From NCBI GenBank assembly GCA_023266245.1, contig JAHFRO010000033.1:4136-24530 (forward strand): a DNA stretch of 20,395 nt, written 5' to 3'. Below the pieces are notes generated by a model. The model searched no databases. It was not told the DNA's origin and saw nothing but the letters and a program-made list of their open reading frames with translations. This document shows positions 7,362 to 12,490 of the stretch, one piece after another. The stretch is from Betaproteobacteria bacterium (lineage in GTDB: Bacteria > Pseudomonadota > Gammaproteobacteria > Burkholderiales > SG8-41). A program made the translations under genes and the position numbers. The stretch's first letter is position 1; each line of letters opens with the position of its first letter.

Positions 7362-7533
7362 TTCACCACAGAGACACAGAGGCACAGAGAAAAATGCAAA
7401 ATAGTGAGGCGCCGGGCGAGAGGAGAGAGGCGGGAAAAACAAATTAAAAATCGTCTGCCGCGCTTTGCCCCTCTCATCTTTCGTCTCTCGTCTCTCCTGT
7501 GTTTTCATTCTCGGCGTCTCTGTGCCTCTGTGG
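7362..7533. repeat. Nested imperfect inverted-repeat element between pheS and pheT
   Basis: The outer arms are ACACAGAGGCACAGAGA at 7374-7390 and its near-exact reverse complement at 7517-7533 (16 of 17 positions). The left side carries an extra CCACAGAG unit, giving a run of 7-9 base ACAGAG-type repeats. Inside, purine-rich GCGAGAGGAGAGAGG near 7415-7430 faces pyrimidine-rich TCGTCTCTCGTCTCTCC near 7481-7497, an approximate second inverted pair. The centre is AT-rich. The element fills almost the whole intergenic gap, starting two bases after the pheS stop. Transcribed, it would make a large stem-loop, and its pheT-proximal arm contains the GGTGA used as the likely pheT ribosome-binding site. 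I know such CACAGAGGCACAGAG-like motifs from intergenic DNA of other bacteria, but cannot verify copy number here. Confidence 0.75.
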
Positions 7534-7534
7534 T

Positions 7535-8521
7535 TCAATTGAATTGCTTCAGGAACCGCAGGTCGTTCTCAAAAAAGAGGCGCAGGTCGTTCACGCCGTA
7601 GCGCAGCATGGTCAGCCGGTCGGGGCCGAGCCCGAAGGCGAACCCCTGGTAGCGCTCGCTGTCGATGTCAATGTTCTTCAGCACGTTGGGATGCACCATG
7701 CCGGCTCCTCCCATCTCGAGCCAGCCGTCGCCGAAGCTCATGTCGATTTCGGCGGAAGGCTCGGTGAACGGGAAGAACGACGGCCGGAAACGCACCTTGA
7801 GGTCGTCGCGCTCGAAGAAGCGTCGCAGAAATTCCACCAGCACGCCCTTCAGATCGGCGAAGGTGATGCGCTCGTCCACCCACAGGCCTTCGATCTGGTG
7901 GAACATCGGCGAATGCGTCGCGTCCGAATCCACGCGATAGACGCGTCCGGGCGCGATGATCTTGATCGGCGGACGGTGGCTCTCCATGTAGCGGATCTGG
8001 ATCGGCGAGGTGTGGGTGCGCAGCAGATGCTTGCCGTCCGCCAGGTAGAAGGTGTCGTGCAACGAGCGCGCCGGGTGGTTTTCCGGCTGGTTGAGCGCGG
8101 TGAAGTTGTAGTAGTCGGTCTCGATCTCGGGACCGTCGGCCACCTCGAATCCCATCGAGCGGAACAGCGTCTCGATCCGCTCCATGGTGCGCGTCACGGG
8201 ATGCAGCCCGCCGCTGCCCGGACCGCGGCCCGGCAGCGTCACATCGAGCGCTTCTTCCGTGAGCCTCGCATCCAGCTTCTGCGCCTGGATGCGCTCGCGC
8301 TGCTCGTTGAGCGCCGCCTCGAGGCGCTCCTTGGCGGCGTTGATGCGGCTGCCGAACGCCGGGCGCTCCGCCGCAGGCAGCATGCCCAGCCCCTTGAGCA
8401 GCTCCGTGAGCGCTCCCGATTTTCCGAGATAGCGTGCCTTGGCCTGCTCGAGCTTGTCGGCATCGTCGATGCCCGCGAATACTGCGAGCGCTTCCTTCAC
8501 GATGGCGTCAACGTCCTGCAT
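7535..8521 (-). CDS. pheS: Phenylalanine--tRNA ligase alpha subunit
   Basis: Catalytic subunit that forms phenylalanyl-adenylate and charges tRNA-Phe. The 328-residue protein has the N-terminal coiled-coil tRNA-contact region (residues 1-85), then the class II synthetase core: HPARSLHDTFYL (motif 1 region), RTHTSPIQIRYM, GRVYRVDSDATHSPMFHQIE (motif 2), and FGLGPDRLTMLRYGVNDLR (motif 3 with the ATP-binding arginine). It ends FFENDLRFLKQFN, as usual. The start follows family practice; only a weak GGA precedes the ATG. An intrinsic terminator and an inverted-repeat array lie in the 173 bases between rplT and this gene, so attenuation of pheS is likely, as known for E. coli pheST. Confidence 0.98.
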   Translation of the reverse strand: MQDVDAIVKEALAVFAGIDDADKLEQAKARYLGKSGALTELLKGLGMLPAAERPAFGSRINAAKERLEAALNEQRERIQAQKLDARLTEEALDVTLPGRGPGSGGLHPVTRTMERIETLFRSMGFEVADGPEIETDYYNFTALNQPENHPARSLHDTFYLADGKHLLRTHTSPIQIRYMESHRPPIKIIAPGRVYRVDSDATHSPMFHQIEGLWVDERITFADLKGVLVEFLRRFFERDDLKVRFRPSFFPFTEPSAEIDMSFGDGWLEMGGAGMVHPNVLKNIDIDSERYQGFAFGLGPDRLTMLRYGVNDLRLFFENDLRFLKQFN

Positions 8522-8538
8522 TCCGGATCTCGAAATTC

Positions 8539-8684
8539 GGGGCTGGGGGCTCGGGACTCGGGGCTAGTGTAAATCCGCGCTCGCACGAACAATACCGGTA
8601 TCAGAAAAAAAGAGGCCGCCTAGCCCCTTGTTCTCTTATGGCCGGCCAAGGAACTGGTAATTCCAGTCCCTAGCCTCTAGTCTC
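8539..8684. repeat. CTAG/GGGACT short-period inverted repeats in the rplT-pheS gap
   Basis: The plus strand has a G-rich array with units GGGGCTGGG, GGCTCGGGACT and CGGGGCTAG at 8539-8567. Its complement-like counterpart, AGTCCCTAGCCTCTAGTCTC, lies at 8665-8684, and a TAGCCCC copy lies at 8621-8627 inside the terminator. A separate eight-pair hairpin at 8650-8669 (GGAACTGG/CCAGTCCC, loop TAATT) sits within the right arm. The arms can pair over about 100 bases, or each can pair with the terminator strand, so mutually exclusive folds are possible in the pheS leader. No small phenylalanine-rich leader ORF was found. Confidence 0.55.
8605..8628 (-). terminator. Intrinsic terminator / attenuator candidate between rplT and pheS
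   Basis: The minus strand reads AGGGGC-TAGGCG-GCCTCT, six pairs including one G-U, followed directly by a run of seven to eight T. This is a standard Rho-independent structure about 65 bases after rplT and 85 bases before pheS. With pheS and pheT downstream, it can separate the ribosomal-protein genes from the synthetase genes or act as an attenuator. The 5' arm can also pair with flanking CTAGCCCC repeats, a plausible antiterminator. Confidence 0.7.
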
Positions 8685-8694
8685 TATACCCGCT

Positions 8695-9054
8695 TCAGGC
8701 GCCGAGGCTGGCCTTGGCCTTTTCGACAAACTTGGAGAACGCCGGCTTGTCGAGCACGGCAATGTCGGCGAGCACCTTGCGGTCCACAGCAATCGCCGCC
8801 TTCTTCAGCCCGTTCATGAACCGGCTATAGGTCATGCCGTGCTCGCGTGCGGCGGCGTTGATGCGCGCGATCCACAGCGCGCGAAACTCGCGCTTGCGGT
8901 TCCGGCGGTCGCGGTAGGCATACTGGCCGGCGCGCATCACCGCCTCGTTGGCGACCCGGAACACGTTGCCGCGGCGGCCGCGATAGCCCTTGGCCCGCCG
9001 GATCACCTTCTTGTGGGCGGCGCGGGCGGTGACGCCGCGTTTGACTCGTGGCAT
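8695..9054 (-). CDS. rplT: 50S ribosomal protein L20
   Basis: Early-assembly 23S rRNA-binding protein of the large subunit. The 119-residue sequence starts MPRVKRGVTARAAHKKVIRR, the basic extended tail, and continues AKGYRGRRGNVFRVANEAVM and YAYRDRRNRKREFRALWIAR, then the globular domain NGLKKAAIAVDRKVLADIAV. Length is normal. The strong GGAGG six bases before the ATG confirms the start. It follows rpmI by 12 bases. In E. coli L20 represses rpmI-rplT translation by binding the leader RNA; the folded element ahead of rpmI here is a candidate site. Confidence 0.99.
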   Translation of the reverse strand: MPRVKRGVTARAAHKKVIRRAKGYRGRRGNVFRVANEAVMRAGQYAYRDRRNRKREFRALWIARINAAAREHGMTYSRFMNGLKKAAIAVDRKVLADIAVLDKPAFSKFVEKAKASLGA

Positions 9055-9066
9055 GGGAAACCTCCG

Positions 9067-9261
9067 TCAATACGGCAGCATGATGCGTACCGCGCGCCGG
9101 TTATCCGCGTGAACCCCGGTGGTACCGCGCAGGTGGCGTTTGCGCTTGGTGTTCTTCTTGGTGAGGATGTGGCGCCGGAACGCCTTGCTGCGCCTGATTC
9201 CGCCGCCGGCGAGTTTCTTGAAGCGCTTGTGAGCGCCGCGTTTGGTCTTCAACTTCGGCAT
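9067..9261 (-). CDS. rpmI: 50S ribosomal protein L35
   Basis: Small basic large-subunit protein, 64 residues, the usual length. The sequence MPKLKTKRGAHKRFKKLAGG, then RRSKAFRRHILTKKNTKRKR, matches the family closely. AGGAG seven bases before the ATG acts as Shine-Dalgarno sequence. It sits between infC and rplT, the near-universal bacterial order. The 63-base gap before it holds a cruciform-like fold. Confidence 0.99.
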   Translation of the reverse strand: MPKLKTKRGAHKRFKKLAGGGIRRSKAFRRHILTKKNTKRKRHLRGTTGVHADNRRAVRIMLPY

Positions 9262-9282
9262 GATGACTCCTGTTTTAGCTTA

Positions 9283-9325
9283 GTTACGGGCGCCTCCGAC
9301 AGGAGGACTTGGCGAGCCCGATAAC
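9283..9325 (-). promoter_or_regulatory. Folded leader element ahead of rpmI-rplT (candidate L20 control site)
   Basis: On the minus strand GTTA-T-CGGGC pairs with GCCCG-TAAC, nine base pairs with one bulged T, enclosing a second hairpin CCTCC-TGTC-GGAGG. It begins at the last base of the infC stop codon and ends 21 bases before the rpmI ATG. There is no U-run, so it is not a terminator. Since L20 is known to control rpmI-rplT translation through a leader RNA fold in E. coli, this is a candidate operator, or an RNA processing site between infC and rpmI. The structure is seen; the function is inferred. Confidence 0.5.
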
Positions 9326-9954
9326 TACTTCTTCGCGATTTCGGCTGCGGCTTCCGCCGCAGCTTTCGGGGCGGCCCGCTTGGCAGGCGCCTCCGTCTTC
9401 TTCACTGCCGTCTTGGCAGCACGTTGAGTAGTCTTGCCGCCCTTCTTGGGCGCCAGCATCATCACCAGCTGCCGCCCTTCCATCTTCGGGTACTGCTCCA
9501 CCGTGCTGTACGGCTCGAGATCGGTCTTCACCCGGTCGATCAGCCGCACTCCTATTTCCTGATGAGCCATCTCGCGTCCGCGAAACCGCAGCGTCACTTT
9601 CGCTTTGTCACCCTCCACGAGGAAGCGCACCAGATTGCGCAGCTTGATCCGATAGTCGCCCTCGTCGGTGCCGGGCCTGAACTTGATTTCCTTGACGACG
9701 ATCTGCTTCTGCTTGAGCTTCGCCTCGTGCCGCTTCTTGCTCTCACGGTACTTGTACTTCCCGTAATCCATGATGCGGCACACCGGCGGCGTCGCCTGCG
9801 GTGCAATCTCGACCAGATCGAGCTCGGCCTCCTCGGCCAGCTTGTTGGCGGCGGCGAGGCTCAGTATCCCGACCTGCTCGCCGTTGGCGCCGATGACCCG
9901 AACCTCCGCCGCGGCGATCTCGCCGTTGATCCGCGGTTCCTTTTCCTGAGCGAT
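9325..9954 (-). CDS. infC: Translation initiation factor IF-3 with AUC start codon
   Basis: IF3 binds the 30S subunit, blocks premature 50S joining and proofreads the start codon and initiator tRNA. Standard starts give only a truncated protein from residue 58. The frame is open upstream through KEPRINGEIAAAEVRVIG, the conserved N-terminal domain, and the only suitable initiator is ATC at 9952-9954, preceded by GGAGGG with eight bases of spacing. This gives 209 residues: N-domain 1-75 (including ANKLAEEAELDLVEIAP and PPVCRIMDYGKYKY), linker helix KKRHEAKLKQKQ, C-domain KEIKFRPGTDEGDYRIKLRN to MMLAPKK at 171. A non-AUG/GUG/UUG start is known for infC (AUU in E. coli) and allows IF3 to repress its own translation. 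A Lys/Ala-rich tail of 38 residues follows the usual end. Confidence 0.95.
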   Translation of the reverse strand: MAQEKEPRINGEIAAAEVRVIGANGEQVGILSLAAANKLAEEAELDLVEIAPQATPPVCRIMDYGKYKYRESKKRHEAKLKQKQIVVKEIKFRPGTDEGDYRIKLRNLVRFLVEGDKAKVTLRFRGREMAHQEIGVRLIDRVKTDLEPYSTVEQYPKMEGRQLVMMLAPKKGGKTTQRAAKTAVKKTEAPAKRAAPKAAAEAAAEIAKK

Positions 9955-9982
9955 AAAACAATCCCTCCGCTGCTGATCCGTC

Positions 9983-11899
9983 TTACGCCGTCCGACCCAT
10001 CTGAGCTTCCTCGGCTTTCAACCGGGCGATGAAATCGGTCAGGGCCATGGGGCCCAGATCCTCGCCCTTGCGGGTCCGGACGGCAACCTTGTGCGCCGCC
10101 ATTTCCTTGTCACCGACGATGACCTGGTAGGGCAGCTTTTGCAAACTATGTTCCCGAATTTTATAGGAAATTTTCTCGTTTCTCAAGTCGGTCCCGGCGC
10201 GCAAACCGGCACTTCTGAGCTCGCCGACCACGCGTTCGGCATAGGCCGCCTGGTGCTCGGTAATGTTCATGACGACCACTTGGACCGGCGCCAGCCATAG
10301 CGGCATCGCGCCGCCGTAATGCTCGATCAGTATCCCGATGAAGCGCTCGAACGAGCCCAGGATCGCGCGGTGAAGCATGACCGGCACGCGTCGGCTGTTG
10401 TCCTCGGCCACGTACTCGGCCCCGAGCCGCTCCGGCATCGAAAAGTCGAGCTGCATGGTGCCGCACTGCCATACTCGCGCCAGGCTGTCCTTCAGCGAGA
10501 ACTCGATCTTCGGTCCGTAAAACGCGCCTTCGCCCGGCTGCAATGCGTAGGAGAGCCCTTTGTGGTCGAGCGCGGTTTTCAACGCTGTTTCAGCCTTGTC
10601 CCACTGCGCGTCGGTGCCGACGCGCCTGGGCGGACGGGTCGAGAACTTGACGAGGATCTCTTCGAAGCCGAAGTCGGCGTAGACCCGCTGCAGCAGATCG
10701 ATGAAGCGGATCACCTCCGGTTCGATCTGCTGCTCGGTGCAGAAAATGTGAGCGTCGTCCTGGGTGAAACCGCGCGCCCGCATCAGCCCGTGCAGCGCCC
10801 CGGAAGGCTCGTTGCGATGGCAGGAGCCGAACTCCGCCAGGCGCAGCGGCAGGTCGCGGTAGCTCTTCAGCCCCTGGTTATACACCTGCACGTGGCCGGG
10901 GCAGTTCATCGGCCTCACCGCGTAAGCGCGCGACTCCGACTCGGTGAAGAACATGCTCTCGCGGAAATTGTCCCAGTGCCCCGAACGCTTCCACAGCGAG
11001 ACATCGAGCACCAGCGGCGTTTTGACCTCGAGATAGCCGTTCTCGCCCAGCACGCGCCGCATGTACTGCTCGATGCTCTGCCAGATCACCCATCCCTTCG
11101 GGTGCCAGAACACCATGCCCGGCGCCTCGTCCTGGGTGTGGAACAATTCGAGTTGCCGCCCGAGCCTGCGGTGGTCGCGCTTCTCGGCTTCCTCCAGCCG
11201 GTGCAGATAGGCGTCCTGGTCCTCTTTTTTGGTCCACGCGGTGCCGTAGATCCGCTGCAGCATCTCGTTGCGCGAGTCGCCGCGCCAGTAGGCGCCCGCA
11301 ACCTTCATCAGCTTGAAAACCTTCAACTTGCCGGTCGAAGGCACGTGCGGGCCGCGGCACAGGTCGATGAAATTGTCCTGGCGGTAAAGCGAAATCTCCT
11401 CTCGATCAGGAATCGCAGCGATGATCTCGGCCTTGTAGTGTTCGCCCATGTCCTTGAAGAACTTCACCGCCTGGTCGCGGGGCTTCACCTGGCGTTCGAC
11501 CCTGATGTCGCGCTTGGCGATCTCCTGCATGCGCCTCTCGATCGCCGCGAGGTCTTCCGGCGTAAACGGACGCTGGTAGGCAAAATCGTAGTAGAAGCCG
11601 TCCTCGATCACCGGCCCGATGGTCACCTGGGCGTCCGGGAACAGCTCCTTTACCGCGTGGGCGAGCAAGTGCGCGGTGGAGTGCCGCAGGATTTCGAGGC
11701 CTTCCCGGTCCTGGTCGGTGATGATTGCGACTTCGGCGTCCGACTCAATGCGATAGGAGGCGTCGACCAGCTTGCCGTTCACTCTGCCCGCGAGCGCCGC
11801 GCGCGCCAGCCCCGGGCCGATCGACTGAGCGATTTCGGCAACGGTCACCGCCCGGTCGAATCTTTTGACCGTCCCGTCGGGAAGGCGTATATCAGGCAT
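9983..11899 (-). CDS. thrS: Threonine--tRNA ligase
   Basis: Class II synthetase that charges tRNA-Thr. From the ATG at 11897-11899 (MPDIRLPDGTVKRF) the protein is 638 residues, close to E. coli (642). Domains in order: TGS at 1-61, editing/SAD domain with HSTAHLLAHAVKELFP and IEDGFYYDF at about 70-225, catalytic core with RPMNCPGHVQVYNQGL (zinc cysteine), FGSCHRNEPSGALHGLMRAR (motif 2) and RAILGSFERFIGILIEHYGG (motif 3), and the anticodon-binding domain from PLWLAPVQVVVMNI. The frame runs 48 codons further upstream but through a terminator and repeats, so that extension is rejected. There is no clear Shine-Dalgarno sequence, and the U-run of an intrinsic terminator ends about ten bases before the ATG. 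Only the tRNA-Val promoter is recognisable upstream. Confidence 0.97.
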   Translation of the reverse strand: MPDIRLPDGTVKRFDRAVTVAEIAQSIGPGLARAALAGRVNGKLVDASYRIESDAEVAIITDQDREGLEILRHSTAHLLAHAVKELFPDAQVTIGPVIEDGFYYDFAYQRPFTPEDLAAIERRMQEIAKRDIRVERQVKPRDQAVKFFKDMGEHYKAEIIAAIPDREEISLYRQDNFIDLCRGPHVPSTGKLKVFKLMKVAGAYWRGDSRNEMLQRIYGTAWTKKEDQDAYLHRLEEAEKRDHRRLGRQLELFHTQDEAPGMVFWHPKGWVIWQSIEQYMRRVLGENGYLEVKTPLVLDVSLWKRSGHWDNFRESMFFTESESRAYAVRPMNCPGHVQVYNQGLKSYRDLPLRLAEFGSCHRNEPSGALHGLMRARGFTQDDAHIFCTEQQIEPEVIRFIDLLQRVYADFGFEEILVKFSTRPPRRVGTDAQWDKAETALKTALDHKGLSYALQPGEGAFYGPKIEFSLKDSLARVWQCGTMQLDFSMPERLGAEYVAEDNSRRVPVMLHRAILGSFERFIGILIEHYGGAMPLWLAPVQVVVMNITEHQAAYAERVVGELRSAGLRAGTDLRNEKISYKIREHSLQKLPYQVIVGDKEMAAHKVAVRTRKGEDLGPMALTDFIARLKAEEAQMGRTA

Positions 11900-11909
11900 G
11901 GTAGCGTTC

Positions 11910-11956
11910 AAAAAACAAGAGCCAGAAACGGCCGCTTTAGATGCCGCCTCTGACTC
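11910..11956 (-). terminator. Intrinsic terminator between tRNA-Val and thrS (possible thrS attenuator)
   Basis: The minus strand pairs GAGTCAGAGGCGGC with GCCGTTTCTGGCTC, 14 base pairs counting three G-U, with a ten-base loop, followed by TTGTTTTTT. It is the strongest terminator in the window. It may simply end the tRNA-Val transcript. But its U-run stops about ten bases before the thrS start, leaving no room for a separate promoter, so thrS transcripts have to read through it. Confidence 0.75.
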
Positions 11957-11966
11957 GTCTCTTTTC

Positions 11967-12041
11967 ACTCTGTGTGTTGAACGGTGCTTCGCGTCCGTTC
12001 CAACACGCAGAGTTAAAGCGGCGCTCCGCGTCCGTTTTAAC
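11967..12041. repeat. Two tandem hairpin units between tRNA-Val and the thrS terminator
   Basis: Two related 29-30 base units lie at 11976-12004 and 12012-12041. Each begins GTT and ends AAC, has a CGCGTCCGTT core and folds on itself. The inner ends of the stems differ as GTTG/CAAC in one and GTTA/TAAC in the other, a compensating base-pair change that argues for a kept structure. The first unit is extended by ACTCTGTGT/ACGCAGAGT into a stem of about 18 pairs (11967-11984 with 11995-12013). It lies within the tRNA-Val/thrS leader transcript. Confidence 0.65.
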
Positions 12042-12044
12042 AAT

Positions 12045-12120
12045 TGGTAGGCGCGATTGGACTCGAACCAACGACCCCCACCATGTCAAGGTGATGCTCT
12101 ACCAGCTGAGCTACGCGCCT
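12045..12120 (-). tRNA. tRNA-Val (anticodon GAC)
   Basis: The minus strand folds as a 76-base cloverleaf: acceptor AGGCGCG/CGCGCCT, D arm GCTC/GAGC, anticodon stem TCACC/GGTGG around TTGACAT, T arm GTTGG/CCAAT around TTCGAGT, discriminator A and encoded CCA. The anticodon GAC reads GUC/GUU valine codons. It is very similar to the E. coli GAC isoacceptor across the anticodon and T arms. tRNA-Val(GAC) upstream of thrS is frequent in betaproteobacteria. A good promoter precedes it. Confidence 0.97.
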
Positions 12121-12131
12121 GGGAAGTGTGC

Positions 12132-12160
12132 ATTCTATCGAAATCGCCCCTCAGGTTCAA
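12132..12160 (-). promoter_or_regulatory. Sigma-70 promoter of tRNA-Val (and probably thrS)
   Basis: On the minus strand TTGAAC (12155-12160) and TAGAAT (12132-12137) are separated by 17 bases, placing the start site a few bases before the tRNA. Six-base arms GCCCCT (12146-12151) and AGGGGC (12169-12174) flank the -35 box, a possible but unproven operator. Confidence 0.75.
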
Positions 12161-12199
12161 ATAAAATCAGGGGCTTGAGCATCAAAACCGGAGGGGCTC

Positions 12200-12490
12200 A
12201 TGGCTGCGTACGTGATTGTTGATATGACCGTGACCGATCCCGTCAGGATCGAGGAATATCGCAAGCTGGCCGGGGCCGCCGTAGTCGCGTACGGCGGCAG
12301 GTTCGTGGTGCGCGGCGGGAAGATCGAAGCGCTCGAAGGCGATTGGAACCCGCAGCGCATCGTTGTACTCGAGTTTCCGAGCGTCGAGCAGGCCAGAAAG
12401 TGGTGGTCTTCTCCCGAGTACCGCGCCGCATGCGAGATCCGCAACCGCGCCGCCAGGACGCGCATGATCCTGGTGGAAGGTGCTCGATGA
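12200..12490 (+). CDS. DUF1330 family protein
   Basis: A 96-residue cytosolic protein that starts MAAYVIVDMTVTDPVRIEEY and continues AYGGRFVVRGGKIEALEGDW and VVLEFPSVEQARKWWSSPEY, the signature of DUF1330, a dimeric alpha-beta barrel (ferredoxin-like) fold. The family has no assigned reaction. GGAGGGG ends three bases before the ATG (five if GGAGG is taken) and supports the start. The promoter is not obvious; the tRNA-Val promoter diverges from the same 80-base gap. The stop overlaps the start of the next gene by four bases (ATGA), so the two are translated together. Confidence 0.92.
   Translation: MAAYVIVDMTVTDPVRIEEYRKLAGAAVVAYGGRFVVRGGKIEALEGDWNPQRIVVLEFPSVEQARKWWSSPEYRAACEIRNRAARTRMILVEGAR

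Noticed and set aside
7362..7533. CRISPR array
   Set aside because: The repeats are 7-9 bases, contiguous and inverted, without regular spacers or cas genes.
7350..7538. Small ORFs with HRGTE- and HRDTEAQR-like peptides in the pheS-pheT gap
   Set aside because: They are translations of the ACAGAG repeat element; such peptides are repeat artefacts, not genes.
8522..8694. PheM-like leader peptide for pheST attenuation
   Set aside because: No small minus-strand ORF with a start codon, ribosome-binding site and phenylalanine run was found before the terminator.
10319..11953. Long plus-strand open frame of 544 codons opposite thrS
   Set aside because: Exact antisense of the conserved thrS gene; rich in His, Arg and Leu with no recognisable domain, as GC-rich antisense frames typically are.
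11900..12043. 48-residue N-terminal extension of ThrRS
   Set aside because: Would be encoded by the terminator and tandem hairpins; the ThrRS family begins at the TGS domain start used here.
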